A stretch of DNA of 64,000 nucleotides from Streptantibioticus_C sp963761325 (GCA_963761325.1 CAVXGZ010000004.1:248001-312000), one strand, 5' to 3'; positions 1-11,263 are shown, counted from the stretch's first letter. Numbers and translations: made by a program. The notes: generated by a model not told the origin, from the letters alone.

Positions 1-783
1 CACCGCCGCCATGTCCCGCCCGGCGCAGGCGGCGAAGGCGTCGCGGACCGCGGCGTACCCGGTCAGCGCGCGCAGGGTCGAGATGGTCGGCGGCATCATC
101 ATCAGCTCGCCCCGGTCGAACCCGGCCTCCGCCTCGGCGGCGCCGGTCCACACCGTGTGGTCCGCCTCGCCGGAGACGTCCCGGGTGCGCTGTCCGCCGG
201 GCAGCGCGGCGAGGAAGAACCAGGTGTCGTAGCGCCGGTCCTCGAACTCCGGCGTCGTCCAGCGCGCCCAGGGGCCGAGCAGGTCGGAGCGGAGCACGAG
301 GTCGCGGCGGGCCAGGAAGTCCGCGAACGACAGCTCCTTGCCGACCAGCGCGCGCCGGTCCGCCTCCCAGTCCGGCCCGGTGGTGTCCGCGACCACCGAC
401 GACGCGTCGGGCCCGGCCAGCAGCACGCCGGCCTCCTCGAACGTCTCGCGGACCGCGGCGCACACCACCGCCTGCGCGGCGTCCGGCCGCTCCAGGCCGA
501 GCCGTTCTGCCCACCACGCCGGATCGGGCCCGGCCCAGCCGACCGGCCGCTCGTCGCGCGGGTCCACCCCGCCACCGGGATAGGCGTACATGCCGGCGGC
601 GAACGCCATCGAGGTGTGCCGGCGCAGCATGTGCACCTCGGGCGGGCCGCCCGGCACGTCCCGCAGCAACAGCACCGTCGACGCCCGGCGCGGGGTCGCC
701 GGCGTCAGCCGCCCCTCGGCGAGCGCCCTGATCCGCTCGCCCCAGGAAGCGGGAAACCACTGCCCCTCGCGCGTCATGGCCAT
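1..783 (-). CDS. NUDIX hydrolase, 3' end outside window
   Basis: This gene reads leftward off the window edge, so only about 261 codons are visible and the C-terminus is missing. The reading starts MAMTREGQWFPASW. It contains a Gly-rich YPGGGVDPRD stretch and a Nudix-box helix AAVRETFEEAGVLL (R-E-x-x-E-E-x-G), the Mg2+-binding motif of NUDIX pyrophosphohydrolases. The gap between the GGG and the helix is longer than in classical Nudix boxes, as in the MutT/CoA-pyrophosphatase-like actinobacterial group. The ATG at 783 was chosen; a second in-frame ATG lies at 777. The substrate cannot be told from sequence. It is monocistronic as far as visible, upstream of the ridA-like gene on the same strand. 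Confidence 0.85.
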   Translation of the reverse strand, partial: MAMTREGQWFPASWGERIRALAEGRLTPATPRRASTVLLLRDVPGGPPEVHMLRRHTSMAFAAGMYAYPGGGVDPRDERPVGWAGPDPAWWAERLGLERPDAAQAVVCAAVRETFEEAGVLLAGPDASSVVADTTGPDWEADRRALVGKELSFADFLARRDLVLRSDLLGPWARWTTPEFEDRRYDTWFFLAALPGGQRTRDVSGEADHTVWTGAAEAEAGFDRGELMMMPPTISTLRALTGYAAVRDAFAACAGRDMAAV

Positions 784-888
784 GGCCAGATGGTAATCGC
801 ACCGCCCGGCGACGCCGAGGCCCCCGCGTCGGCCCGGTCGGGCGCCGCGGGGGCCGGTGGCCGCGAACGGCCCCGAACTCGGACGGAC

Positions 889-1353
889 TCAGTCGCGCAG
901 CTCGACCATCATCTCCACCTCGACCGGCGCGTCCAGCGGCAGCACCGCGACGCCGACCGCGCTGCGGGCGTGCACGCCCGCGTCGCCGAGCACCTGGCCG
1001 AGCAGCTCGCTGGCGCCGTTGACGACCGCGGGCTGGCCGGTGAAGTCGGGCGCCGAGGCGACGAAGCCGACGACCTTGACCACCCGGGCGATGCGGTCCA
1101 GGTCGCCGATGACCGACTTGACGGCGGCGATCGCGTTGAGCGCGCAGGTGGCCGCCAGCTCCTTGGCCTGCTCCGGGGTGATCTCGGCGCCGACCTTGCC
1201 GGTGGCGGCCAGCTTGCCGTCCACCATGGGCAGCTGGCCCGAGGTGTGGACGTAGGCGCCGGTCACGACGGCCGGCTGGTAGGCGGCGAGCGGCGCGACC
1301 ACCTCGGGCAGCCGCAGGCCGAGCGCGTCGAGCTTCTCCTCCAGCGCGCTCAT
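889..1353 (-). CDS. RidA/YjgF-family deaminase
   Basis: The 154-aa protein has the RidA family layout, with motifs HTSGQLPMVDGKLAATG near the N-terminus, an alanine-rich central helix (CALNAIAAVKSVIGDLD) and a C-terminal VEVEMMVELRD. RidA-family proteins are cytosolic trimers that hydrolyse reactive enamine/imine intermediates from PLP enzymes. This is the longer, about 150-residue, actinobacterial type rather than the 125-residue archetype. The start ATG at 1353 overlaps the stop of the upstream DUF4177 gene by 4 bp, so the two are translationally coupled. The coordinate choice follows from that overlap, although an open frame extends further upstream. Confidence 0.9.
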   Translation of the reverse strand: MSALEEKLDALGLRLPEVVAPLAAYQPAVVTGAYVHTSGQLPMVDGKLAATGKVGAEITPEQAKELAATCALNAIAAVKSVIGDLDRIARVVKVVGFVASAPDFTGQPAVVNGASELLGQVLGDAGVHARSAVGVAVLPLDAPVEVEMMVELRD

Positions 1354-1508
1354 GCCTGCTTCTCCCGCTTCAGGTAGGCCACCAGCTGCTCGGTGTTGGG
1401 GCCGGGGACGACCTGGACGAGCTCCCAGCCGTCCTCGCCCCAGGTGTCCAGGATCTGCTTGGTGGCGTGCACGAGGAGCGGCACGGTCGCGTATTCCCAC
1501 TTGGTCAT
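1350..1508 (-). CDS. DUF4177-like small protein
   Basis: This 52-aa protein (MTKWEYATVPLLVHATKQ...) has the WEY...WGEDGWELVQVVPG pattern typical of DUF4177 proteins, small cytosolic proteins of unknown function. The final 4 bp overlap the start of the RidA gene downstream, so the two form a minimal operon, and this pairing is common next to the ArsA/wblA locus in streptomycetes. It is divergent from the ArsA-like gene at 1581; the 72-bp gap must hold both promoters. Confidence 0.85.
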   Translation of the reverse strand: MTKWEYATVPLLVHATKQILDTWGEDGWELVQVVPGPNTEQLVAYLKREKQA

Positions 1509-1580
1509 GCGGGCAACTGTATTGCCTCCGGTCGGCGGCCCCGTGCGTAGACCGGGAGCCGACTGGTTAGGCTCGCAAGG

Positions 1581-2603
1581 GTGAGCGCCCAACAGCCGGC
1601 CGCAGCCGGCAGGACACCGGACCCGACGCGGTTCCACGTCGTGACGGGCAAGGGCGGCACCGGCAAGACGACGGTGGCCGCCGCGCTCGCGCTCGCCCTC
1701 GCCACCGAGGGCCGGCGCACCCTGCTCGTCGAGGTCGAGGGGCGGCACGGCATCGCCCAGCTCTTCGAGACCGAGGCGCTGCCGTACGAGGAGCGCAAGA
1801 TCGCGGTCGCCCCCGGGGGCGGCGAGGTCTTCGCGCTGGCCATCGACCCGGAACTGGCGCTGCTGGACTATCTGGAGATGTTCTACAAGCTCGGCCGCGC
1901 GGGCCGGGCCCTGAAGAAGCTCGGCGCGATCGACTTCGCCACCACCGTCGCGCCCGGCCTGCGGGACGTGCTGCTGACCGGCAAGGCGTGCGAGGCGGTG
2001 CGCCGCCGCACCTCCAAGGGCGGCGCCCGGGTCTACGACGCCGTGGTGATGGACGCCCCGCCCACCGGCCGCATCACCCGCTTCCTCAACGTGAACGACG
2101 AGGTGGCCGGGCTCGCCAGGTTCGGCCCGATACACAATCAGGCGCAGGCGGTGATGCGGGTGCTGAAGTCCGCGGAGAGCGCGGTGCACCTGGTCACCCT
2201 GCTGGAGGAGATGCCGGTCCAGGAGACGGTGGACGGCGTCGCCGACCTGCGCGCGGCCGGCCTGCCGGTCGGCGCCGTGGTGGTCAACATGCTGCGCCCG
2301 GTCCTGCTGGACGACGAGGCGGTGCGCGGCGCGGCGAACGGCCGGCGCACCGCGGTCGCCAAGGCGCTCTCGCAGGCCGGGCTGGGCGGCGCGCGGCGCG
2401 GCGGGCTCGCCGAGCGCCTCGTCGACCCGCTGCTCGCCCAGGCCCGCGAGCACGCCGAGCGGGTGGAGCTGGAGCGCCGCGAGCGCGCCGAGATCGAGGA
2501 GCTCGGCCTGCCGACGTACGAACTGGAACTGCTGGGCGACGGCGTGGACGTGGGCGGCGTCTACCGGCTGGCGGACGCGTTGCGGAAGCAGGGGATGCGC
2601 TGA
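1581..2603 (+). CDS. ArsA/Get3-like ATPase, first of pair
   Basis: This 340-aa protein carries a deviant Walker A motif, VVTGKGGTGKTTVA (residues about 19-32), the MinD/ArsA signature, and a switch-like DAPPTGRITRFLN motif near residue 160. ArsA-family members in actinobacteria are annotated as ion-transporting ATPases, but no metal-binding cysteine cluster is evident and the real client is unknown. The start is GTG at 1581. The stop overlaps the ATG of the next gene (TGATG at 2601-2605), so the two paralogous ATPases are co-translated and probably form a heterodimer; that pairing is inference. Confidence 0.88.
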   Translation: MSAQQPAAAGRTPDPTRFHVVTGKGGTGKTTVAAALALALATEGRRTLLVEVEGRHGIAQLFETEALPYEERKIAVAPGGGEVFALAIDPELALLDYLEMFYKLGRAGRALKKLGAIDFATTVAPGLRDVLLTGKACEAVRRRTSKGGARVYDAVVMDAPPTGRITRFLNVNDEVAGLARFGPIHNQAQAVMRVLKSAESAVHLVTLLEEMPVQETVDGVADLRAAGLPVGAVVVNMLRPVLLDDEAVRGAANGRRTAVAKALSQAGLGGARRGGLAERLVDPLLAQAREHAERVELERRERAEIEELGLPTYELELLGDGVDVGGVYRLADALRKQGMR

Positions 2604-3910
2604 TGGCCTGGGAGACGCCGCTGCTGCGGATCGACCCGCTGCTGGACGACCCCGGCACCCGGATCATCGTGTGCTGCGGCTCGGGCGGGGTGGGCAAGAC
2701 CACGACGGCCGCCGCGCTCGGCCTGCGGGCGGCGGAGCGCGGCCGCAAGGTCGTGGTGCTGACCATCGACCCGGCCCGGCGGCTCGCGCAGTCGATGGGC
2801 CTGACCGAGCTGGACAACACCCCGCGCCGGGTGGCGGGCATCGACGAGTCGGCGGGCGGCCGGCTGCACGCGATGATGCTCGACATGAAGCGCACCTTCG
2901 ACGAGGTCGTGCTGCAGAACGCCGATCCGCAGCGGGCGCGCGCCATCCTGGACAACCCCTTCTACCAGTCGCTGTCGGCCGGCTTCGCGGGCACGCAGGA
3001 GTACATGGCCATGGAGAAGCTCGGCCAGCTGCGGGCCCGCGACGAGTGGGACCTGATCATCGTCGACACCCCGCCGAGCCGGTCCGCGCTGGACTTCCTG
3101 GACGCGCCGAAGCGGCTCGGCTCGTTCCTGGACGGACGGTTCATCAAGCTGCTGATGGCGCCCGCCAAGGCCGGCGGCCGGGCCGGGATGCTCTTCCTGA
3201 ACGCCGGGATGTCGATGATGACCGGCGCGCTCAACAAGGTGGTCGGCGCCCACCTGCTGCGCGACGTGCAGACCTTCGTGGCCGCGATGGACACCATGTT
3301 CGGCGGCTTCCGCAAGCGCGCGGACGCCACCTTCCGGCTGCTGCAGGCGCCCGGCACCGCGTTCCTCGTGGTGGCCGCGCCGGAGCGGGACGCGCTGCGC
3401 GAGGCGTCCTACTTCGTCGAGCGGCTGGCGGCGGAGTCCATGCCGCTGGCCGGCCTGGTGCTCAACCGGGTGCACGGCAGCGCCGCCACCGCCCTGACCG
3501 CGGAGCGCGCGCTGTCCGCGGCCGAGGAGCTGGAGGAGCTGGCGGGCACCGACGGGCCGGCCGGCGCGGACGCCCCCCCGGACGCCCCCGACGACAGGCC
3601 GGCTCCTTCGCCCGGCGGTGTGACTGACGACACGCCAAAAGTTCCGGCCGGCCGCATTGTGGATCGCGGCAGCGGGCAGAGTCCCCTTGGCGAGTTGCCC
3701 GCGGAACGGCTCGCCGCCGGGTTGCTGCGGCTGCACGCCGAACGCATGCAGGTGGTCGCCCGGGAACGCCGCACGCGTGACCGTTTCGCCTCGGTACACC
3801 CGGAGGTGCCGGTGGCCGAGGTGGCCGCGCTCCCCGGTGACGTGCACGACCTGGAGGGACTGCGCACGGTCGGCGAGCGGCTGGCGGACGGTCAGCCGGC
3901 GGCCGCGTAG
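2603..3910 (+). CDS. ArsA/Get3-like ATPase, second of pair
   Basis: The 435-aa protein starts MAWETPLLRIDPLLDD and has a canonical ArsA P-loop, CCGSGGVGKTTTAAALG (about residues 26-42), LTIDPARRLAQS (ArsA DTAP-like region) and IIVDTPPSRSALDFLDAP. A Pro/Ala/Asp-rich low-complexity insert at about residues 310-345 precedes a C-terminal helical tail. It overlaps the first ArsA-like gene by 1 bp. Its last 19 bp overlap the convergent 3' end of wblA, so there is no room for an intergenic terminator. The client protein or ion is unknown. Confidence 0.88.
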   Translation: MAWETPLLRIDPLLDDPGTRIIVCCGSGGVGKTTTAAALGLRAAERGRKVVVLTIDPARRLAQSMGLTELDNTPRRVAGIDESAGGRLHAMMLDMKRTFDEVVLQNADPQRARAILDNPFYQSLSAGFAGTQEYMAMEKLGQLRARDEWDLIIVDTPPSRSALDFLDAPKRLGSFLDGRFIKLLMAPAKAGGRAGMLFLNAGMSMMTGALNKVVGAHLLRDVQTFVAAMDTMFGGFRKRADATFRLLQAPGTAFLVVAAPERDALREASYFVERLAAESMPLAGLVLNRVHGSAATALTAERALSAAEELEELAGTDGPAGADAPPDAPDDRPAPSPGGVTDDTPKVPAGRIVDRGSGQSPLGELPAERLAAGLLRLHAERMQVVARERRTRDRFASVHPEVPVAEVAALPGDVHDLEGLRTVGERLADGQPAAA

Positions 3911-4221
3911 TCCTCTTCGACGTCGCCGGTCAGCAGTCCCATGCTCTGCTCGTACTCGTGACGCGCCGTCTCCAGCAGCATGCGCCAGGAGGTGACGGTC
4001 GGTCTGCGGCGCAGCAGCGCCCGGCGTTCACGTTCGGTCATCCCACCCCAGACCCCGAACTCGACGCGGTTGTCGAGTGCGTCGGCCAGGCACTCCGTGC
4101 GGACCGGGCACCCGGTGCACACTGCCTTGGCCCTGTTCTGCGCCGCTCCCTGGACGAAGAGTTCGTCCGGGTCGGTCGTGCGGCACGCTGCCTGCGCGCT
4201 CCAGTCGGTAACCCAGCTCAT
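3892..4221 (-). CDS. wblA: WhiB-family regulator WblA
   Basis: The 109-aa protein reads MSWVTDWSAQAACRTTDPDE and has the four-cysteine WhiB arrangement (C13, then CTGC and C in VCTGCPVRTECLADALD) that ligates a [4Fe-4S] cluster, followed by the GVWGGMTERERR turn that contacts RNA polymerase sigma and the RRRPTV basic tail. In Streptomyces, WblA represses antibiotic production and promotes sporulation. The ATG at 4221 is chosen because GGAGAGG lies about 12 bases upstream and the protein then matches known WblA length; another in-frame ATG is at 4278. The name rests on motif and synteny (ArsA pair on one side, PBP on the other). Confidence 0.9.
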   Translation of the reverse strand: MSWVTDWSAQAACRTTDPDELFVQGAAQNRAKAVCTGCPVRTECLADALDNRVEFGVWGGMTERERRALLRRRPTVTSWRMLLETARHEYEQSMGLLTGDVEEDYAAAG

Positions 4222-4627
4222 GCTGTCGCCGTCCTCTCCCGAATCGGGGCTCCCCCACGGCGGCAGCGGCATATTCACCGCCGCCAGTTGAGGACGTTAC
4301 GGAAGCAGGGCACGGCACAACAGCCCTTTCAGGCCCAATCTTGGATGGCCCGAAAGGACTATGCGTGCGTATGAGGTCACCCAACGGAGTGAGTGTGTGC
4401 CAGGAACCGGCACTTGGGACATCTCGCCGGGCAGATAGGGGACATCGGGGACGCTTGCGGTCATACCGCCGACCGAGATCTGGCATATGCCGGGAATACG
4501 GGACAGCTCTCATCACCCACACGAGTGACGAGGAGAGACAGGCGACGCCCGGGAGCGTGCCTGCCGTCCACAGCGTAGGCGAACAGTTGGCCGCATGTCC
4601 CAGGAATGGCGACGTACGCTGTTCCCC
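4222..4627. promoter_or_regulatory. Divergent wblA / PBP control region
   Basis: This is about 400 bp without a convincing gene between the starts of wblA and the penicillin-binding protein. It must hold both promoters. A perfect 10-bp palindrome, GGCATATGCC, lies at 4482-4491. I could not assign -35/-10 boxes with confidence. Short open frames here have neither ribosome-binding sites nor recognisable products. Confidence 0.5.
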
Positions 4628-6931
4628 ATGGGTTACAAGCGTTCGAGCGGGGCCGGTTCGGCAGCCGGGTCGGGTCCGGCACCATCGAGGATGTGGCAGG
4701 TGGCGCGGTTCCTCGGGGTCAGTGTGGCGGCCGGCGTGGTGCTGGCCGGAATCGCCTTGCCGGCCGCGGGCGCGCTCGGGCTGTCCGCCAAGAGCAGCGC
4801 CACCGAGTTCGACGACCTGCCCGGCGAGCTCAAGCAGCCGCCGCTGAGCCAGGCGTCGCGGATCCTGGACGCCGACGGCGGCCTCATCGCCACCGTCTAC
4901 TCCCGGGACCGCACGGTCGTCCCGCTCAGCGGCGTCAACCCGGACATGCAGAAGGCCATCGTCGCCATCGAGGACTCGCGCTTCTGGCAGCACGGCCCGA
5001 TCGACCCCAAGGGCATCCTGCGCGCCGTCACCACCAACGCGCAGGACGGCGGCGTCGCCCAGGGCGCGTCCACCCTCACCCAGCAGTACGTCAAGAACGT
5101 CTTCATCGAGGAGGCCGGCGACGACCCCAAGGCGGTCGCCGAGGCCACCCGGCAGACCCTGGGCCGCAAGATCCAGGAGCTGAAGTACGCGATCCAGATC
5201 GAGAAGGAGCTCGGCAAGAAGAAGATCCTGGAGAACTACCTCAACATCACCTTCTTCGGCGAGCAGGCCTACGGCGTCGAGGCGGCCTCCGAGCGCTACT
5301 TCAGCACCCACGCGAGCGACCTCACCCTCGACCAGTCCGCCCTGCTGGCCGGCCTGGTCCAGTCGCCCACCGCCTACGACCCGCTGGCCAGCCCCCAGCA
5401 GGCCCTGGACCGGCGCAACACCGTGCTGATGCGGATGGCCCAACTCGGCGACATCACCACCGCGCAGGCCACCGCCGCCCAGGCCAAGCCGCTGGGTCTG
5501 CGGCCCAGCCTCCCCAAGAACGGCTGCATCACCGCGGTGCGCGGCGCCGGCTTCTTCTGCGACTACGTGCGCGAGACGTTCCTGAACAACCCGGTCTACG
5601 GCAAGACCGCCCAGGACCGCGCCAAGGTCTGGAACACCGGCGGCCTGACGATAAGGACCACGCTCGACCCGAAGGCGCAGGACGCGGTCCAGGCGTCGAT
5701 CCGCAAACACGTCTACCAGAGCGACCCGGTCGCGACCGCGGTCACCCTCGTGCAGCCCGGCACCGGCAAGATCGTCGCCATGGGCCAGTCCCGGCCGTAC
5801 GGCTTCGGCACCGACGAGACGCAGATCAACTACAGCGTCGACCAGGACATGGGCGGCGGCATCGGCTTCCAGTCCGGCTCCACGTTCAAGCCGATCACCG
5901 CGGCGGCGGCCATCGACGGCGGCACCGACCCCAACCTCGTGCTCCCGGCGCCGTACTCGATGCAGTACCCCAGCCCGGTCAGCACCTGCGGCGACCCCTG
6001 GGTCCAGGACCCGGGCGCCAAGCCGCTGACCAACGAGAGCAAGTCCGAGGTCGGCCCGATGAACATGAAGAAGGCGATGGCCCTGTCGGTCAACACCTAC
6101 TTCGTGCAGCTCATCAGCAAGGTCGGCATCTGCCCGGTCGTCCAGATGGCCCAGAAGATGGGCGTCCACCCGGCGACCGGCACCCCGCTGCAGCAGGTGC
6201 CGTCCATCACCCTGGGCACCCAGGACGTGACGCCGCTCACCATGGCCGACGCGTACGCCACCTTCGCCAACCACGGCGTCTACTGCGCGCCGGTCGCCAT
6301 CGAGTCGATCACCGACAGCAAGGGCAAGGCGCTCCCGGTCCCGCCGGCCTCCTGCCAGCAGGCCATGTCGCAGAAGACCGCCGACACCCTCAACACCCTG
6401 CTCAAGGGCGTGGTCGAGGACGGCACCGGCACGCTGGCCGGCCTCAAGGACCGTGACAGCGCCGGCAAGACCGGCACCACCGACGGCCTGCACAACGCCT
6501 GGTTCGTCGGCTACACCTCCGACATGGCCGGCGCGGTCTGGGTCGGCGACCCCAACCAGCACCTGGAGATGTACAACGTCACCATCGGCGGCGTCTTCCA
6601 CGCGCAGGTCTTCGGCGCCGACACCCCCGGTCCGATCTGGCGGGACGCCATGTCCGGCACGCTGGCCGGCACGGTCTCCCCGCCGCTGCCCACCGTCCCG
6701 CTCGACGGCGGCGGCAAGCAGCCCCCGAGCCAGCCCAACCCCGGCCCCTCCTTCCCCGGCCCGCCCGGCACCGCCGGCGGCCAGGACGCCGGCGTCTTCG
6801 GCGGCCTCACCGGCGGCGGCAACGGGAACGGCGGCGGCCATGGCAACGGCGGGGGGAACGGCAACGGCGGCGGCAACGGCACGCTGTCGCCCTCCGGCGG
6901 CGGCGGCAACGGCGGCCTCCCCGGTATGTAG
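4628..6931 (+). CDS. Class A penicillin-binding protein
   Basis: The 767-aa bifunctional peptidoglycan synthase has a short basic N-terminus, one transmembrane anchor (FLGVSVAAGVVLAGIALP), then a GT51 glycosyltransferase domain with EDSRFWQHG, GASTLTQQYVKN and KKKILENYLNITFFG. A transpeptidase domain follows with SGSTFK (SxxK serine), SVN in ALSVNTYFV and KTGTTDG (KTG). The tail from about residue 690 is Pro-rich, then Gly/Asn-rich repeats. It polymerises and crosslinks cell wall on the outer face of the membrane. The ATG at 4628 puts basic residues just before the anchor; an in-frame ATG at 4595 is also possible. A strong hairpin follows the gene. Confidence 0.92.
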   Translation: MGYKRSSGAGSAAGSGPAPSRMWQVARFLGVSVAAGVVLAGIALPAAGALGLSAKSSATEFDDLPGELKQPPLSQASRILDADGGLIATVYSRDRTVVPLSGVNPDMQKAIVAIEDSRFWQHGPIDPKGILRAVTTNAQDGGVAQGASTLTQQYVKNVFIEEAGDDPKAVAEATRQTLGRKIQELKYAIQIEKELGKKKILENYLNITFFGEQAYGVEAASERYFSTHASDLTLDQSALLAGLVQSPTAYDPLASPQQALDRRNTVLMRMAQLGDITTAQATAAQAKPLGLRPSLPKNGCITAVRGAGFFCDYVRETFLNNPVYGKTAQDRAKVWNTGGLTIRTTLDPKAQDAVQASIRKHVYQSDPVATAVTLVQPGTGKIVAMGQSRPYGFGTDETQINYSVDQDMGGGIGFQSGSTFKPITAAAAIDGGTDPNLVLPAPYSMQYPSPVSTCGDPWVQDPGAKPLTNESKSEVGPMNMKKAMALSVNTYFVQLISKVGICPVVQMAQKMGVHPATGTPLQQVPSITLGTQDVTPLTMADAYATFANHGVYCAPVAIESITDSKGKALPVPPASCQQAMSQKTADTLNTLLKGVVEDGTGTLAGLKDRDSAGKTGTTDGLHNAWFVGYTSDMAGAVWVGDPNQHLEMYNVTIGGVFHAQVFGADTPGPIWRDAMSGTLAGTVSPPLPTVPLDGGGKQPPSQPNPGPSFPGPPGTAGGQDAGVFGGLTGGGNGNGGGHGNGGGNGNGGGNGTLSPSGGGGNGGLPGM

Positions 6932-6950
6932 CCCGGCAACGCATGACGAG

Positions 6951-6983
6951 ACGCGCCCCGGAGCGGAATGCTCCGGGGCGCGT
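6951..6983. terminator. Bidirectional hairpin terminator
   Basis: A perfect 14-bp stem (ACGCGCCCCGGAGC, loop GGAAT) sits between the convergent PBP and GatB/YqeY genes, 19 bp after the PBP stop. There is no clear U-tract, as is usual in high-GC actinomycetes. Confidence 0.85.
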
Positions 6984-7008
6984 CGTGTTCTGAAGGGTGG
7001 CCCGGCGG

Positions 7009-7476
7009 TCAGCTGCCGAGCAGGCGCTTGACCGTGGCGGCCACCCGGCCGCCCTCGGCGCGCCCGGCGATCCGCGGCGTGGCGATCTTCATGACCGCGC
7101 CCATCGCCCGCGGGCCCTCCGCTCCGGAGGCCGCCGCCTCCTTCACCGCGTCGGTGACGATCGCCGTCAGCTCGTCGTCGGACAGCGGCTGCGGCAGGTA
7201 GGTCGCCAGCACCTCGCCCTCGGCGCGCTCGCGCTCCGCCTGCTCCTGGCGGCCGCCCTGGGCGAACGCCTCGGCCGCCTCGCGGCGCTTCTTGGCCTCG
7301 CGGGCGATGACCTTCCGCACCTCGTCGTCGGAGAGCGTGCGGGCGGTCTTGCCCGCGACCTCCTCGTTGGTGACGGCGGAGAGGGTGAGCCGGAGGGTGG
7401 CCGAGCGCAGCTCGTCCCTGCCCTTGATGGCAGCGGTCAGGTCCTCTTGCAGCCGCTGCTTGAGCGTGGTGGTCAT
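7009..7476 (-). CDS. GatB/YqeY domain protein
   Basis: The 155-aa protein starts MTTTLKQRLQEDLTAAIKGRD and carries the YqeY signature LRLTLSAVTNEEV, followed by the charged helix and YLPQPLSDDELTAIV. The C-terminal half is the helical GatB tail domain, ending RVAATVKRLLGS. YqeY proteins are cytosolic and thought to bind tRNA or assist amidotransferases; a catalytic role is not established. The ATG at 7476 was chosen over upstream alternatives because it matches family length. Confidence 0.9.
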   Translation of the reverse strand: MTTTLKQRLQEDLTAAIKGRDELRSATLRLTLSAVTNEEVAGKTARTLSDDEVRKVIAREAKKRREAAEAFAQGGRQEQAERERAEGEVLATYLPQPLSDDELTAIVTDAVKEAAASGAEGPRAMGAVMKIATPRIAGRAEGGRVAATVKRLLGS

Positions 7477-7553
7477 GACAGCGAGTGTGCCATGCGGTCC
7501 GCCGGGCGGCGGCAAGATTTCTTGACCGGTGGGGCGTCTGCGACGATGGCGGT

Positions 7554-8466
7554 ATGCGCGCTCGTTATGGGATCCCCTTGGGAATTACGGCTGTCGGCGC
7601 GGCGGGAGTGGCGTACGCGGCCTGCTTCGAAGTGCGCTCCTTCCGGTTGCGGCGGGTGACGGTGCCCGTGCTGCCGCCGGGGATGCGCCCGTTGCGGCTG
7701 CTGCAGGTCTCCGACGTCCACATGGTCCGCGGCCAGCGCAAGAAGCGCCGCTGGCTGCAGTCGCTGGCCTCGCTGCGGCCGGACTTCGTGATCAACACCG
7801 GGGACAACCTCTCCGACCCGGAGGGCGTGCCGGAGCTGCTGGACGCGCTCGGGCCGCTGATGGACTTCCCCGGCGCGTACGTCTTCGGCTCCAACGACTA
7901 CTACGGGCCCAAGCCGCGCAATCCCGCGCGGTATCTGGTCGAACGGACCCGGGGCCAGCACGGGCTGAACGGCAACGCGCCCGCGGTCGACGCGATCCAC
8001 AACCCCTGGCAGGAGATCCGCGACGCGTTCGACTCGGCCGGCTGGGTCGGGCTGAACAACGCGCGCGGCCGGCTCAAGCTCGCGGACGGCACGCAGGTGG
8101 CGCTGACCGGGCTGGACGACCCGCACATCAAGCGGGACCGCTACACGCAGGTGGCCGGCGGTCCGTCCGACGACGCCGACCTGGCGCTGGCCGTGGTGCA
8201 CGCGCCGTACCTGCGGGTGCTCGACGCCTTCACGGCGGACCGCTACCCGTTGATCCTGGCCGGCCACACCCACGGCGGCCAGCTCTGCATCCCCTTCTAC
8301 GGGGCGCTGGTCACCAACTGCGACCTCGACACCGACCGCGTCAAGGGGCTGTCCACCCACCACGCGGGCGGGCGGGAGTCCTTCCTCCACGTGTCCGCCG
8401 GCTGCGGCACGAACCGCTACACCCCGGTCCGTTTCGCCTGCCCTCCCGAGGCGACGCTCCTCACCC

Positions 8467-8489
<23 letters not shown>
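7554..8489 (+). CDS. Metallophosphoesterase (YaeI-like)
   Basis: The 311-aa protein has an N-terminal hydrophobic segment (GITAVGAAGVAYAACF) and calcineurin-like metal-binding motifs in order: SDVHM (DxH), NTGDNLSD (GDxxx), GSNDYYG in place of GNHD, VVHAPY and AGHTHGGQLCIP (GHTH). The GSND variant replaces the usual histidine of GNHE/D, as in actinobacterial members of this family. It is probably membrane-anchored; the substrate is unknown, with UDP-diacylglucosamine-type hydrolysis known only for distant relatives. Two possible starts lie upstream; 7554 gives the usual MRARYGIPLG beginning. Confidence 0.9.
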
Positions 8490-10272
<1,783 letters not shown>

Positions 10273-10624
10273 GTCTGGCTCCTTCCGGGGTGGTGGTCTG
10301 GGGTCCTGCGGGTGACCGCCGCCGTCGCGGCGGCCGGGCGTTGAGCCGAGGCTCGGCCGCGACGGGCGCGGCGCGGGCCGGTCGATACGCCGACCTGGCG
10401 GACGGCAGGGTGCTGGCAGCGGGCGGGGCGAGCGGCCGTTCCTCGAAGATGCGGATGATCTCGGCCAGGTGGTCGGCGGTGAAGCGGTAACTGCCGCCGA
10501 GCCGGGTGAACGGAATCCGGCGCCGCCGGGCCTGCTCCTTGACCCACCACTCCGAGCAGCCGATGACGTCGGCGATCTGGGCGGGCCGATAGAGGACGGG
10601 CAGCGGGGAAGCGGGAGGGGACAT

Positions 10625-11263
10625 GGCGGAACCTCGGGACGAGGGAAGGGCAGTAACAGAGCGTGCGGAGGCTGCGGTTGGCGCAGCGGGACGACATTGC
10701 TCAGACACTTGGCGCGGACGGGCGCAAGGTCAGCAGGCGGTTCTCCGGAGCCGGTTGAGGTCCCGACACGGCACGACTGGCAAACGCATGGTCCCTCCTT
10801 CGTCGGCGTTACGGGGGTGGTCGGTCAGCTGGCCGAGGTGCTGTTGTACCTCGCCGTCGCCGCCGTGGGGAAGCGTGTTCGGCTACGACTTCGCCCTGGT
10901 CGGCCGGTCGTCGCGGGACGTTAGCACGGAATCCCGGACAGCGTCTTCGGCCCGTACGAGCGCGCAACAGCCGAGCGAGCGGGCACGAGCGCCGCGAGGC
11001 CGAACCGGAAAAAGGGTGTACCGTCCGCTCCCACCGCCGGGTCGAGCCCGGACCGCTGACAGAGGGAGGACGCCATGCCCACGCTCCACGCTCGCGCCGG
11101 CATCCTCGCTCTCGGGAAGGACGTTCCGTCGGCCCCGAGGACGCCCAAGAGCAGTCGATCTTGGGCGAATCGCGTGGTACGTTCTGTCACGAACGAACTC
11201 AATAGGGTGACCCCGGCAGCGCGCCAACGCTCCGGGGTCCGGCACAAGGAGCGCAAACTCCCG
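10625..11263. other. Intergenic region, xis / HTH gene divergence
   Basis: These 639 bp separate the divergent xis-int unit and the HTH gene. Open frames exist on both strands but none has a ribosome-binding site, plausible composition or recognisable product. A small inverted repeat, GTTC-N6-GAAC, lies near 11178-11191 ahead of the HTH gene. The stretch must contain the divergent promoters. I could not identify a replication origin or an oriT. Confidence 0.4.

Noticed and set aside
157..1377. Long plus-strand open frame of 406 codons
   Set aside because: It is antisense to the NUDIX and RidA genes, is Arg/Gly/Ala-rich without any motif, and arises from high third-position GC.
1988..2602. 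N-terminal extension of the second ArsA-like frame
   Set aside because: It would overlap the first ArsA gene entirely; TGATG at 2601-2605 gives a clear start.
4028..6841. 937-codon minus-strand frame over the PBP gene
   Set aside because: The plus strand encodes a complete PBP with all motifs; the antisense frame is low complexity.
10469..10924. Plus-strand frame of 151 codons in the xis/HTH gap
   Set aside because: Partly antisense to xis, no ribosome-binding site, and no recognised motif.
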